DNA of 64,000 nt from Conexibacter sp. S30A1. GTDB lineage: Bacteria > Actinomycetota > Thermoleophilia > Solirubrobacterales > Solirubrobacteraceae. The first letter of the stretch is position 1. Each line of letters starts with the position of its first letter. The notes beneath the pieces are model-generated. The model did no database searches. It was not told the DNA's origin and worked only from the letters and a program-made list of their open reading frames with translations. Below, in pieces: positions 45,275 through 54,981 of this stretch. The translations under genes were made by a program, and so were the position numbers. The DNA lies in the NCBI RefSeq assembly GCF_023330665.1, contig NZ_CP097127.1, forward strand, positions 1,488,001 through 1,552,000, written 5' to 3'.

Positions 45275-47373
45275 GAGAGAGTTATGTGGAGGTTGCCGTA
45301 GTCATCGACGGTGAGCTCATTGCCTGGGTGCACGACGACCGTCGTGCCCTTGGTCTCGACAACAGCCGGACCAGGGAAGCTCATGCCGGGCTCGAGCAGC
45401 TCGCCGGTGTAGATAGCTGCCTCATGGATGCCTTCGGTGGCATAGTCGACCAGGCGGTTCGGTCGCCGCGTGTCCTCGAGGCTGCGGCCGGTAACGGCCA
45501 GCCGCGTGGGTTCGAGCTTGCCGACCTCGGCGCTCGCCACGACGTGCAAGCCGACGAACTCGACCGGGGCGTCAAGTCTGTAGGTGTACTCGCGCTCGTA
45601 GGCTTGGTGGAAGCTGTCGATGAGATCTTTGATCGCAACAGCATGTAACTGCCCGTCGGGTATAGGGACCTCGACGCTGTGTTCCTGGTTCTCGTATCGC
45701 AGCCGCCCGTATTGGCGGAAGCTGATCCGCTCTGGCTCGATGCCCTCATCGGAGAACTGCGTGAGCGCTCCGTCAACCGCTTCTCTGAGCAATGCGCGGA
45801 TCGCGGCTCCCTGATCAGGGGCGAGCGAGACTAGGCGGGTGATGAAGTAGTCGCGGCGCAGGTCGCTCATCAGCATGCCCCAGGCCGAGAAGACCTCGGC
45901 GGCGCGTGGGATCACGACCTTGCGCATGCCCAGTTCGGCCGCGAGCGCTGCCGCGTGCATGCCGCCGCCGCCGCCAAAGGCGACGAGCGTGAAGTCGCGC
46001 GGGTCATAGCCGCGGTTTAGCGATACGAGCTTGAGCGCGTTGACCATGTTGTTGTTAGCAATCCGCACGATGCCGCGTGCGGCTTCGGTGATGTCCAGCC
46101 CGAGCCGCCCGGCGATCGGACCCAGGGCTCGCTCAACCGAGTCCATGTCAGCCTCGATCTCACCGCCGCAGAAGTAGTCGCGGTCGATGCGGCCGAGCGC
46201 GAGGTTGGCGTCGGTCGTGGTCGCAGCGGTGCCGCCCCGCCCGTACGCTGCCGGCCCGGGTAGCGCACCGGCGGACTGTGGCCCGACGTGGAGTTTGCCG
46301 AAGTCATCCACCCAGGCGATGCTGCCTCCGCCTTGGCCGATCTCCACGAGATCAACGACGGGAACGAGGATCGGGTAGCCGGCGGAGAGGCGGCTGCGCT
46401 CGATCCAGTAGTCGGAGGTGATCTTGACCTGGCCGCCCTCGATCAGCGAGCACTTCGCTGTGGTGCCTCCGATATCAAGTGCAAGGACGTTGGACTCGCC
46501 GATCAATCGTCCGAGTTCGGCAGCACCCCAGAAGCCACTGGCGGGGCCGGACTCGACCATTGTGATTGGGACCTCGCTCGTCTTCTCCACCGAGTCCACG
46601 CCGCAGTTGGACTGAACGATGTACAGCTGCCCGCCGAAGCCACGCTCGCGCATGCCGCCTGAGAGTCGCGTCAGGTAGCGCTCGGCGATCGGTTGCACGT
46701 AGGCTGAGAGGACCGCCGTGCTGGTGCGTTCGTACTCGCGCCACTCTCGTGTGATCTGGTGTGAGGCAACAACCGATACCTCGGGCCACAGATTACGGAC
46801 GTGCTCAAGCACAGCCCGTTCATGTGCGGGGTTGGCGTAGGAGTGCAACAGACAGATGGCAATGGCCTGCACCCCCTCATGGCGAAAGTCGTCGATGATT
46901 GCGGGCAGCTCGTCCAGCTGAAGGGGCCAGCGCTCACTGCCGTCCTGCGCCAGCCTGCCCTCCACCTCGCGGCGCAGGTAACGCGGTACGAATGGCTCGG
47001 GCTTGACGTAGTGCAGGTTAAAAAAGTCCGGACGGTTACCGCGCGCGATCTCCAGCGAGTCCCGGAACCCCCTGGTCGTGATCAGGCCCGTCAGGACGCC
47101 CTTGCGCTCGGCTATCGCGTTGATCACGACGGTCGTGCCGTGGGCAAGCGAGTTGATCTCTCCGATCCTGATCCCGCTGCGCATGAGTACTTCGAGCACG
47201 CCGCGCTCGAAGTCCGGTGGAGTGGTATTCGCCTTTGCCGTGACCACGCGCTGCTCGCCAGTGCTGTGGTCGGTGACGAAATAGACCAGGTCTGTGAAGG
47301 TGCCACCGACATCTGTGGCGGCACGGATGGTCGCGGCGCTTGCCGCTACTTGTTCATTGTTCATCTTGGTCAT
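45271..47373 (-). CDS. hyuA: hydantoinase A / 5-oxoprolinase A-type subunit (second HyuA)
   Basis: A 700-residue ATP-binding subunit of the actin-fold HyuA family: RAATDVGGTFTDLVYFV at residues ~17-33 (phosphate loop), SLAHGTTVVINAIAERKG, REWREYERTSTAVLSAYVQP, VESGPASGFWGAAELGR, LALDIGGTTAKCSLI, and DLVEIGQGGGSIAWVDDFG. The start at 47373 (MTKMNNE) overlaps the permease stop as ATGA; the open frame further upstream is only antisense noise. Confidence 0.92.
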   Translation of the reverse strand: MTKMNNEQVAASAATIRAATDVGGTFTDLVYFVTDHSTGEQRVVTAKANTTPPDFERGVLEVLMRSGIRIGEINSLAHGTTVVINAIAERKGVLTGLITTRGFRDSLEIARGNRPDFFNLHYVKPEPFVPRYLRREVEGRLAQDGSERWPLQLDELPAIIDDFRHEGVQAIAICLLHSYANPAHERAVLEHVRNLWPEVSVVASHQITREWREYERTSTAVLSAYVQPIAERYLTRLSGGMRERGFGGQLYIVQSNCGVDSVEKTSEVPITMVESGPASGFWGAAELGRLIGESNVLALDIGGTTAKCSLIEGGQVKITSDYWIERSRLSAGYPILVPVVDLVEIGQGGGSIAWVDDFGKLHVGPQSAGALPGPAAYGRGGTAATTTDANLALGRIDRDYFCGGEIEADMDSVERALGPIAGRLGLDITEAARGIVRIANNNMVNALKLVSLNRGYDPRDFTLVAFGGGGGMHAAALAAELGMRKVVIPRAAEVFSAWGMLMSDLRRDYFITRLVSLAPDQGAAIRALLREAVDGALTQFSDEGIEPERISFRQYGRLRYENQEHSVEVPIPDGQLHAVAIKDLIDSFHQAYEREYTYRLDAPVEFVGLHVVASAEVGKLEPTRLAVTGRSLEDTRRPNRLVDYATEGIHEAAIYTGELLEPGMSFPGPAVVETKGTTVVVHPGNELTVDDYGNLHITLS

Positions 47374-48347
47374 GTGCGGCGTCGTCGCAGGAGCTGGTCC
47401 ATACCGACTGCGAGCAGGACGAGGAGTCCGAAGACGACGTCCTCGTACACCGGGTTGAGATTGAGCAGCACGAAGCCGTTGTTGATCAGCTCGAGGATCA
47501 GCGCTCCGACTACGGCGCGCCAGACAGCACCTTGGCCACCGAGGATGCTCACTCCGCCCACAACGCTTGAGGCAATCGCCAGCAGTGCGAGTGTGGAGCC
47601 GATGCTCGAGTCGGCCGAGCCAGCCTGCGACGCGGCGATGATGCCGGCCGCTCCTGCGCACGCTCCGCTGATCGAGAAGACTGCGATTCTGTAGAAGGAG
47701 ATGTTTATGCCCGACAGCCGGGCCGCCTCCGGGTTTCCACCGATCGCATAGAGGCCGCGCCCGAAACGCGTGTAGGCGAGCAGAATGCCGAGTAGCACGG
47801 CGATGGCAATGAAGACCCATGAGGCGACGGTGAGGCCGTAGGTGTTGTTCATGACCATGAAGTTTTGATTGGAGGTTGTCGCCACGTTGCCCTGTGTGAT
47901 GACGGTGGCGAAGCCGAGAAACACGTAGCTCGTCGCCAGGGTGGCGATGAAGCTGTTGACCCTGCCAAGGGCGATGATCGCGCCGTTGATCGCACCCAGA
48001 CCAAGTCCGGCGAGCACGGCTATAACGAACGCGCCGAGCACGCCGAACGTGTGGACAAGCATCACGGAGAGGATCGCGCAGAACGCGTAGACGGAACCCT
48101 GCGACAGGTCAAAGCCTCCGGAGACGATCGTTAGGGTGGCTCCGCAGGCTGCGATCCCCTGCATGCTCATCTGGTTGACAATGTTGCTGAGGTTTCCGCT
48201 GGTCCGGAAGGACGGGGCGGCTATCGCTAACGCCGCGAAGATGCCGACGAGAAACACGACGATCCCGAGGTCGCGGGTCGCACGGATACGCGGGCCGCGT
48301 GTGGGCGTCACCTCTTGCGGCTGCTCGGGCGCCGTGACATCACTCAT
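47370..48347 (-). CDS. ABC transporter permease, ribose/simple-sugar type (RbsC-like)
   Basis: A 325-residue permease with ~8-10 helices. Family marks: SNIVNQMSMQGIAACGATLTI, then GGFDLSQGSVYAFCAILSVM and the coupling-helix region GRGLYAIGGNPEAARLSGI. The start ATG 48347 overlaps the ATPase stop (ATGAGTGA). It works with the ATPase at 48340-49845 and the binding protein at 49867-50907. CUT2-type transporters carry ribose, xylose, autoinducer-2 and also purine-like or cyclic compounds; in a hydantoinase operon a cyclic amide or nucleoside-like substrate is plausible. Confidence 0.93.
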   Translation of the reverse strand: MSDVTAPEQPQEVTPTRGPRIRATRDLGIVVFLVGIFAALAIAAPSFRTSGNLSNIVNQMSMQGIAACGATLTIVSGGFDLSQGSVYAFCAILSVMLVHTFGVLGAFVIAVLAGLGLGAINGAIIALGRVNSFIATLATSYVFLGFATVITQGNVATTSNQNFMVMNNTYGLTVASWVFIAIAVLLGILLAYTRFGRGLYAIGGNPEAARLSGINISFYRIAVFSISGACAGAAGIIAASQAGSADSSIGSTLALLAIASSVVGGVSILGGQGAVWRAVVGALILELINNGFVLLNLNPVYEDVVFGLLVLLAVGMDQLLRRRRT

Positions 48348-49845
48348 CCGCACCCATCCCCGCCGCACCGAAGGCAGCCGTCATGATTCGTTCCCTTTCG
48401 CTGGCCTCGCCTTCAACCTCATCAACGACCTCACCCTTGCGGAATACCACAATACGGTGTGCTAGGCCCAGTAACTCCTCAAGCTCTGAGGAGATGAGCA
48501 GCACGCCAACTCCTGACGCAGCTGCCTGCGCCAGCATCTCATGGATTGCCGCCTTTGCGCCAACGTCTACACCTCGCGTAGGCTCGTCGACGATCAGGAT
48601 TTTCGGACCACAGGCCAGCCACTTGGACAGCAGGACCTTCTGCTGGTTGCCGCCGGAGAGCTCGCCCACCACCGCAGCCGGTGATGCCGGACGAATGTCG
48701 GCGCGGCGTATCCAATCGCGAGCGGCATCCTCGAGCCGTCGGGGGAGCGCGAAGCCTAGGTGACCACTTGTCTGCGGCTTGGAGAGAGCAAGGTTTTCCG
48801 CAACCGAGCGGCCGAGCACGAGGCCCTGCTGCTTGCGATCTTCGGGCACCATAACCAGCCCTGCGCTGATCGCCCGGCGCGGATTGCGCGGGCGTATTGG
48901 GGGGCCGCCGGCGATTCGGACCGTGCCCCGGTCAGGCTTGGCGGCGCCGACCAAGCACCGCGCGAACTCTGACCGGCCGGCGCCGATCAGGCCGGCTAGG
49001 CCAACAATTTCCCCGCGACGCACGTGCAAGCTGACTCCACGAACGGCTGACCCCCACCAGATGTCGTTTGCCTCGAGGACGGTCTCGGCCTCGGCGGGCG
49101 GTAGCGTTTTTGGTGCGTACAGCACGCTCAGCGTCCGTCCGACCATCTTGTTGATTAGGCTCGCCTCCGTCTCTTCCTCTGTCGGCCCTGAGCTGATCAG
49201 CCGGCCGTCGCGCAACACCGTCACCCAGTCGGCTGTCTCGAGCACCTCATTGAGAAAGTGAGAGATGAAAAGAACAGTCGTGCCGGCATCACTGAGCCGG
49301 CGCAGCAGCACCCGGAGCCTGTGTGCGCGCTCTTCATCAAGCGATGATGTCGGCTCGTCGAGGATCAGCACCTTTGGTCTGCGGATGAGACAGCGCAGAA
49401 CCTCGAGGATCTGCCGGTCAGCGATCGACAGATCCGCCGCGATTGCATCGCCGGGGAGTGAGAAACCGCACTCCTCGCATACCTCTGCGAAGCGCTGACG
49501 CGCATGCTTGGAGCGCTGGACGCTACCAACAGCAACCACACGGTGCCCGAGAAAGACGTTCTCGAGCACCGTGCGTGCAGGCACTGAGGTCAGCTCCTGG
49601 GTGACGATCTCGACTCCTGCTTCTCTCGCCGCGCGCGGCGTGAAGGCCTTCAGGGGGTCGCCATTGACCGCTACCAGCCCCGCATCCGGACGCACGAGCC
49701 CGGCGGCGATCTTCACGAGCGTCGACTTGCCCGCACCGTTCTCACCAAGCACCGCGTGGATCTGACCGGGGCGTGCCAGCAGGGTTACGCCATCGAGGAC
49801 GCGCGCCGGCCCATATGCCTTTTCGATGTTCTGGAGCTCAAGCAC
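48340..49845 (-). CDS. ABC transporter ATP-binding protein, RbsA/MglA type (double domain)
   Basis: A 501-residue protein with two ABC domains. Domain 1: Walker A GENGAGKSTLVKIAAG (~residues 34-49), signature LSIADRQILEVLRC, Walker B VLILDEPTSSLDEE. Domain 2 has the degenerate Walker A GLIGAGRSEFARC, signature LSGGNQQKVLLSKWL and ILIVDEPTRGVDVGAK. This is the usual asymmetry of sugar-type CUT2 ATPases. Ends 8 bases inside the permease start. Confidence 0.94.
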   Translation of the reverse strand: MLELQNIEKAYGPARVLDGVTLLARPGQIHAVLGENGAGKSTLVKIAAGLVRPDAGLVAVNGDPLKAFTPRAAREAGVEIVTQELTSVPARTVLENVFLGHRVVAVGSVQRSKHARQRFAEVCEECGFSLPGDAIAADLSIADRQILEVLRCLIRRPKVLILDEPTSSLDEERAHRLRVLLRRLSDAGTTVLFISHFLNEVLETADWVTVLRDGRLISSGPTEEETEASLINKMVGRTLSVLYAPKTLPPAEAETVLEANDIWWGSAVRGVSLHVRRGEIVGLAGLIGAGRSEFARCLVGAAKPDRGTVRIAGGPPIRPRNPRRAISAGLVMVPEDRKQQGLVLGRSVAENLALSKPQTSGHLGFALPRRLEDAARDWIRRADIRPASPAAVVGELSGGNQQKVLLSKWLACGPKILIVDEPTRGVDVGAKAAIHEMLAQAAASGVGVLLISSELEELLGLAHRIVVFRKGEVVDEVEGEASERERIMTAAFGAAGMGADE

Positions 49846-49866
49846 GCGTCCTCGCCTACGACTAGG

Positions 49867-50907
49867 TCAGTCGCTGTACTGGCCCTTGAGGTGGGTCTTC
49901 ACCACGACTGCCTTGGTCCAGAGACCGCCTGCCGGACCGAGGTTGGCGGAATTTGTGGCCTTGGGGGGGTTGCCTCCTTGTAGCTTCTCGATTCCGTACT
50001 TGGTGGCGACGGCTCCATCGGTGACCTCGGGAATGCCGTACGTGGCGTACCAGACCCCAGACTTGACGTAGTTGACGGCCTGCGTTGAGCCACCGTTACC
50101 GATCAGTTTCACCTTCCGCAAAAGGCCGCGACCCTTAAGTACCGTGGTGGCGCCTTCGATCGCCTGCGAGGATCCAATGATCACGTTTACGTTCGGGTGG
50201 GCGGCGAGCACGTCCTGGGTCACTGTCTCACCAGTCGACGCGAGGTACCCGCCGGTCGGGTCTCCCAGCAGGTGCACCTTCTTGTCGGTCTTGAGCTCAG
50301 CCAGCACCGCCCTAGTGCGCGCCACGTCAAGCGGCAAGGTAGGATCACCCTGCAGATACACGACGTTGCATGAGGGCCGCTTCCCGCAGGCGTTGATGGC
50401 CAGCTTCCCGAGATCTCTGCCGTTCGCGACGGCACTCTCGACCACGGAGATCTCGCCAGGCACCTGCGGCTTGATCTCGGCGTAGTTGCTGCCGACCTGC
50501 GTGAATTCGGCGACGACCACAATGCCTTTCTTGATCGCCTGCTTGATCTCGGGCACCACTGCGGTGCCGTCGTTGGCCTGTATGACGAAGATGTTGTACT
50601 TGCCGGATGAGATCTCGGTCTGCAACTGCTGAACCTGAGTGGTTGCGCTGAAGTTGCCATTCAGGAAGGTGGCGGTGCCGTGATAGGCCTTGACCTCTTT
50701 CTGCACGCCCTTCCAGGTTGCCTGCGCGAATGAGTTGTCGGTGGCGAAGCCGAAGAACGCCACCGCTGGCCTCTTCTTGCTTGCTGTGTGGGCGTGAGCC
50801 GTGTCCTTGGCGCTGCTTGCTACCGCAAAGCCCAAGCCCGCGACACCGAGCGTTGCTGTGATTGCGACGACCGGCCACGCTGCGCGTGGCCCTAACTTCC
50901 TACTCAT
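49867..50907 (-). CDS. periplasmic-type substrate-binding protein, ribose/LacI-like fold (CUT2)
   Basis: A 346-residue exported binding protein. The N-terminal region RAAWPVVAITATLGVAGLGFAV is a signal/anchor; mature sequence begins near KKRPAVAFFGFATDNSFAQA, the canonical first strand of type I sugar-binding proteins. VIQANDGTAVVPEIKQAIKKG, VESAVANGRDLGKLAINACG and DVLAAHPNVNVIIGSSQAIEG follow. No lipobox Cys is visible. Start at 50907 follows GAGGAGG. Ligand unknown. Confidence 0.9.
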   Translation of the reverse strand: MSRKLGPRAAWPVVAITATLGVAGLGFAVASSAKDTAHAHTASKKRPAVAFFGFATDNSFAQATWKGVQKEVKAYHGTATFLNGNFSATTQVQQLQTEISSGKYNIFVIQANDGTAVVPEIKQAIKKGIVVVAEFTQVGSNYAEIKPQVPGEISVVESAVANGRDLGKLAINACGKRPSCNVVYLQGDPTLPLDVARTRAVLAELKTDKKVHLLGDPTGGYLASTGETVTQDVLAAHPNVNVIIGSSQAIEGATTVLKGRGLLRKVKLIGNGGSTQAVNYVKSGVWYATYGIPEVTDGAVATKYGIEKLQGGNPPKATNSANLGPAGGLWTKAVVVKTHLKGQYSD

Positions 50908-50926
50908 TGCGTCCTCCTCGTGATGA

Positions 50927-52615
50927 TCACTGCTGTTGTTCCTCCGCGTTAAGCCCGTAGATGGTTCGAGCGACATCCGCGGTCACATGACCAGCACGAA
51001 TGTCGCGGCTTAGGGCGTCCGAGTCACGTTCAGTCGGGCTTCCGTAGCCACCTCCGCCGCCAGTCATCGTGCGGATCACGTCGCCGCGACTCAGCGGCAC
51101 ACGGCTTGCCTTGAGCATCGTGCGCTGATCTCCGTGACCGGGGTTGAGCACAACCGCGGGGGGCGTGGCCGTGCCCCCACCGAACAGACCCCAGGCCGGT
51201 GTCTTCGCACGCTCAAACCAGAGGAAGAGCTCGGCCTGATCGCAATCCATCGTGTATTCACGGATCACGCCGTTGCCGCCGCGCCAGCGTCCGGCGCCGC
51301 CGGAATCGGCCCGGAAGCTGTACTCGGTCATCCGCAACGGAAACTTGGTCTCCAACACCTCGATCGGCAGATCTTTGAGCGAACCATTGACGTTGTTGAT
51401 CAGGCCATCCTCGCCATCGCTGCCCTGCCATGCACCCCATCCGCCAACGGTCGGCTCGAGATCAAAGAACGGCCGTCCGTTACGGGGATCGACGCCCGCC
51501 AGACCGATGATCATCGAGTCGCCGTAGCTAGCACCAGCAGCCTGCTCGGGTAGCACGTCGGCTAGTGCCTTGACTACCAGATCGATCAGCAAGCCAAGCG
51601 GCGTGAAATACCACTGGCATGGATAGGGCTCCTCGGCCCCAAGTAGAGAGCCGGGCCGCACGTTGACCGACAGTGGCCGGAACGCGCCACCGTCGGGCGG
51701 GTTGTCGGGGTTGATCAGCAGCTTGTAAGCCACACGGCAGGCGGAGATCGCCTGCGCCTCACCACAGTTGATCGGCCCGCGGCGAGCATCGTCGCTGCCC
51801 GTGACGTCGATTGTCATCTCCTCCCCAGCGACCGTCACAACCACCCGCACCCAGACCGGCTCATCACTGGTCCCATCGTCGTCGATACAGCCCTGTGCGT
51901 GGTAGACACCATCCGGGATCGCCGCCACCAGCGTACGCTCGAGTCGCTCGGTCTGGGCGAAGATCTCATCACGGGCTGCCTCAAGCGTTTCGCGCCCGTA
52001 CTTCTCGACGATCGCCTCAAGCCGCCGTTGCCCTGTCCGCACACAGGCGATTTGGGCCCCCAGGTCGCCGGCCGCGGGATAGCCGAAACGGCTGTTGCGG
52101 GCGAGCAGGTCGGTGACGTCGCGTCTCTGACGCCCGCGCTCAACCACCTTCAACGGTCCGAGTCTGATCCCCTCCTGGTAGATCTCGGTCGAGTCCATCG
52201 GTCCGCCCGGGTCCTTCGCGCCGACGTCGAGCCAGTGGGCGCGACAGGCGGCGAATCCGGTGAGCTCACCATCTACGAAGATCGGTCCGAATGCCGTCAT
52301 GTCGTTGAGGTGTGTGCCTGTCATGTAGGAGTCGTTCATGATCCAAACGTCACCGGGCTCCCAGCCATCGCGGCCGTACATCTCTTCGCAGATGCGCGTA
52401 CAGATCTCGAGGTTTCCGAGGAAGATCGGCAACCCGGCGGACTGGCCGAGCACTCTGTGCTCGGCGTCCAGCAGCGCCACCGAGCAGTCTTTCATTTCAT
52501 AGATGATCGGTGTGTAGGCCGAGCGGATCAGTGTTGCGTTCATCTCATCAGCAGCGGCTGTGAACGCACTGCGCACAATCTCCGTGGTGATCGGATCCAG
52601 CGTGCCGGTCGCCAT
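50927..52615 (-). CDS. hyuB: hydantoinase B / acetone-carboxylase-like subunit (first HyuB)
   Basis: A 562-residue HyuB-family protein: DPITTEIVRSAFTAAADEMN, LIRSAYTPIIYEMKDCSVAL, GDVWIMNDSYMTGTHLNDMT, HWLDVGAKDPGGPMDSTEI and GGWGAWQGSDGEDGLINNVN. This subfamily differs from the two downstream HyuB proteins (MNDSYMTGTHLND in place of TNDPYYGGVTHLND) and pairs with the HyuA immediately upstream. The start codon directly abuts the hyuA stop (TGAATG). Confidence 0.92.
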   Translation of the reverse strand: MATGTLDPITTEIVRSAFTAAADEMNATLIRSAYTPIIYEMKDCSVALLDAEHRVLGQSAGLPIFLGNLEICTRICEEMYGRDGWEPGDVWIMNDSYMTGTHLNDMTAFGPIFVDGELTGFAACRAHWLDVGAKDPGGPMDSTEIYQEGIRLGPLKVVERGRQRRDVTDLLARNSRFGYPAAGDLGAQIACVRTGQRRLEAIVEKYGRETLEAARDEIFAQTERLERTLVAAIPDGVYHAQGCIDDDGTSDEPVWVRVVVTVAGEEMTIDVTGSDDARRGPINCGEAQAISACRVAYKLLINPDNPPDGGAFRPLSVNVRPGSLLGAEEPYPCQWYFTPLGLLIDLVVKALADVLPEQAAGASYGDSMIIGLAGVDPRNGRPFFDLEPTVGGWGAWQGSDGEDGLINNVNGSLKDLPIEVLETKFPLRMTEYSFRADSGGAGRWRGGNGVIREYTMDCDQAELFLWFERAKTPAWGLFGGGTATPPAVVLNPGHGDQRTMLKASRVPLSRGDVIRTMTGGGGGYGSPTERDSDALSRDIRAGHVTADVARTIYGLNAEEQQQ

Positions 52616-54664
52616 TCACGCCTCCTTGTCGGTTGCACGCATGATCAGCTCGCCGTAGGTGTCCACCCGCAGCTGCCACTTCGGTGGGACCACTGTGGTC
52701 GCGGTGTTCTCGACGATCACGGCCGGACCGTCAACCACGGCGCCCACCAGGAGCGCGTCGCGGCGGACGATGCGGGCGTCACGATTGGACCGACCGAACA
52801 CCACCGGACGCTCCTCGTACGCGTAGCCATCGCCTCGCTGGCTTTCCAATGGCTGAGGGCGCGCGCGTCCAAGGTCACCGAAGGCGGTCACACGAAGCGT
52901 GACGAGTTCGACCGGCGCTCCGGGGTTGGAGTGACCAAAGCGCCGTTCGTGCGCCTCGTCGAAGCGACCGCTCAGTGCGTCATCAAAACCCGGCTCTAGC
53001 GGCTCGCTGGCGGAGAGCAGTCCAATCGTGATGGTGTACTCCTGCCCTGCGTAGCGAACATCGAGCGCATGCTCAACGCGCCCGTGTCCCGCGGCGATCC
53101 CCTCTTCACGCAGCGAAGCCTCGGCATCGCGTTCGAGCGCACCGGCGGCGTCAGCGAGCTTCCCATGATCGGCGTCAGCCAGAGGCGAGAACCACGCCTG
53201 CGCAAAGTCCTTGCGGATCTCTGTCTCCAGCATCCCCCATGCTGAGAAAGCTCCAGGGAACCTTGGCACGATGACCTCCTCAACCTCAAGCTCCTTGGCT
53301 AGGAAGGCGGCGTGCATCGGTCCTGCGCCGCCGAACGCGACCAGCGCGAAGTCCCGTGGCTCGATGCCCTTCTCGACGGTCAGAGTGCGGATCGCCTGAG
53401 CCATCTTGGCGTTTATCACATCGCAGATCCCCTCCGCGAGGTCAACAGTCTCAAGACGAAGCTTCCCGGCTAGCTCCTGAACGGCTCGGTGGGCGGCGTC
53501 AACATCGAGACTCATCTGGCCGCCAGCAAACCAGGTCGGATCGGTCCGGCCGAGAACGAGGTTGGCGTCGGTCACTGTCGGCTGGGTTCCTCCACGTCCA
53601 TAGCACGCTGGTCCCGGGTCGGCCCCGGCGCTCTCGGGTCCGACCCGCAAGCCGCCAGCTTCCGCGTAGGCCAGCGAGCCCCCGCCGGCACCGATGGTGT
53701 GGAAGTTGACGACGCTCATCAGCAGGGGCAGCCCTTCCAGGTAAGCCTCGCTGGAGATGTCCGGGCGGCCGTCGATCACGAGTGAGACGTCAAAGCTGGT
53801 CCCGCCCATGTCTACGCAGATCAGGTTCGGGCGCGTCAGCCGGCGCGCTAGCGCGACTCCGCCCATCGTTCCGCCGACAGGACCGGAGAGCAGCGTCTGC
53901 ACGGCCATCTGCCGCGCCGAACGCGCAGTTATGATCCCGCCGCTTGACTGCATGATGTGCAAGGGTACGTTGAGCCCGCGCTCGGTCAGCTCGCTCTCCA
54001 GACGCCCTAGATAGGTGCGGACAACGGGCGAGGTGTAGGCGTCAAGGACAGCTGATGAGGTGCGCTCGTACTCGCGCCATTCGCGAGCGATCCGATGCGA
54101 GAGAGATATCGTCATGCCTTCGCCGAGCTCCTCGCGCAGGATCGCCTCCGCCTCAAGCTCATGCGTTGGATTGAGGTACGCAAACAGAAAGGCAACAGCG
54201 ATAGCGCCGAACCCGTCTGCGCGGGCGCGGACGCCGGCAAGCCGTACCGCCTCACGGTCCAGCGGAGCAAGCTCTTCGCCTGCATAGTTCAGACGGCCCG
54301 CTATCGCGACGATGTCCTCACGTGGCACGAGCGGGATAGGCTTGCGGTAGTGGATGTCGTATAGCCGTGTTCGGTTGCCGCGTGCGATGTGGTAGACATC
54401 GCGCGCGCCTGCGGTTGCCAGTAACAACACGCGTTCGCCTTTGCGCTGCAGAAACGCATTCAGCCCCTGCGTCGTGCCATGCACAGCGAAGCTGCAGCGC
54501 TCCGGCTGCGCGTCGACGGTAGCCAGCGCGGCAAGCACACCGGCCGTGAGATCCCCCGGAGTGGTTGAGGACTTGCCCGCCACGTAGCCGCCGACCTCCT
54601 CGTCGTAAGCGACGACGTCTGTAAAGGTGCCCCCGATGTCCATCGCGACGCGAAAGCGACTCAT
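52616..54664 (-). CDS. hyuA: hydantoinase A / 5-oxoprolinase A-type subunit (first HyuA)
   Basis: A 682-residue actin-fold ATP-binding subunit: RVAMDIGGTFTDVVAYDEEV at residues 5-24, CSFAVHGTTQGLNAFLQRKG, REWREYERTSSAVLDAYTSP, LLSGPVGGTMGGVALARRL, ICVDMGGTSFDVSLVIDG and FHTIGAGGGSLAYAEAGG. All phosphate-binding loops are present. It overlaps the ABM gene by 4 bases and partners with HyuB at 50927-52615. Confidence 0.93.
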   Translation of the reverse strand: MSRFRVAMDIGGTFTDVVAYDEEVGGYVAGKSSTTPGDLTAGVLAALATVDAQPERCSFAVHGTTQGLNAFLQRKGERVLLLATAGARDVYHIARGNRTRLYDIHYRKPIPLVPREDIVAIAGRLNYAGEELAPLDREAVRLAGVRARADGFGAIAVAFLFAYLNPTHELEAEAILREELGEGMTISLSHRIAREWREYERTSSAVLDAYTSPVVRTYLGRLESELTERGLNVPLHIMQSSGGIITARSARQMAVQTLLSGPVGGTMGGVALARRLTRPNLICVDMGGTSFDVSLVIDGRPDISSEAYLEGLPLLMSVVNFHTIGAGGGSLAYAEAGGLRVGPESAGADPGPACYGRGGTQPTVTDANLVLGRTDPTWFAGGQMSLDVDAAHRAVQELAGKLRLETVDLAEGICDVINAKMAQAIRTLTVEKGIEPRDFALVAFGGAGPMHAAFLAKELEVEEVIVPRFPGAFSAWGMLETEIRKDFAQAWFSPLADADHGKLADAAGALERDAEASLREEGIAAGHGRVEHALDVRYAGQEYTITIGLLSASEPLEPGFDDALSGRFDEAHERRFGHSNPGAPVELVTLRVTAFGDLGRARPQPLESQRGDGYAYEERPVVFGRSNRDARIVRRDALLVGAVVDGPAVIVENTATTVVPPKWQLRVDTYGELIMRATDKEA

Positions 54665-54981
54665 CGCTCACCCCGCTCATCGAGCACGATCTCGTAGGTC
54701 TCGCCGGAGACACCGGCGTGGAAGTCCTCGACAAGTTCTGCGAGTTCGTCAGTGTGCAGCGCGCGGTCCGGGTTCTCAAGCCAGCCCTTGTAGGCGTCAG
54801 CGTCACGCCACAGGGCCGTCACGAGCACGTCCCCTTCACCGTGAATCGGTAGCTGCAGCTCCGAGCTGATGAAGCCCTCCTGCCTCGAGGCGCGCTCAAG
54901 CACGTGGTAGCGACGGTAGAAGTCGACGATGTCGGTGCTGCGCCCCGCGCGCGGACGCAGGTGTAGAACGCTTCTGATCAT
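54661..54981 (-). CDS. ABM-type (dimeric alpha/beta barrel) monooxygenase-like protein
   Basis: A 106-residue protein of the antibiotic-biosynthesis-monooxygenase/dimeric alpha-beta barrel fold: MIRSVLHLRPRAGRSTDIVD, FYRRYHVLERASRQEGFIS, GDVLVTALWRDADAYKGWLE, then HTDELAELVEDFHAG. Members are cofactor-free oxygenases or simple stress proteins. It starts inside the M24 stop (ATGA) and ends inside the hyuA start. A decayed version follows the duplicated M24 gene at 15966-16089. Confidence 0.75.
   Translation of the reverse strand: MIRSVLHLRPRAGRSTDIVDFYRRYHVLERASRQEGFISSELQLPIHGEGDVLVTALWRDADAYKGWLENPDRALHTDELAELVEDFHAGVSGETYEIVLDERGER

Noticed and set aside
47374..47820. Long N-terminal extension of the second HyuA
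   Set aside because: It is antisense-style Arg/His-rich sequence inside the permease gene; the ATGA overlap at 47373 gives the natural start.
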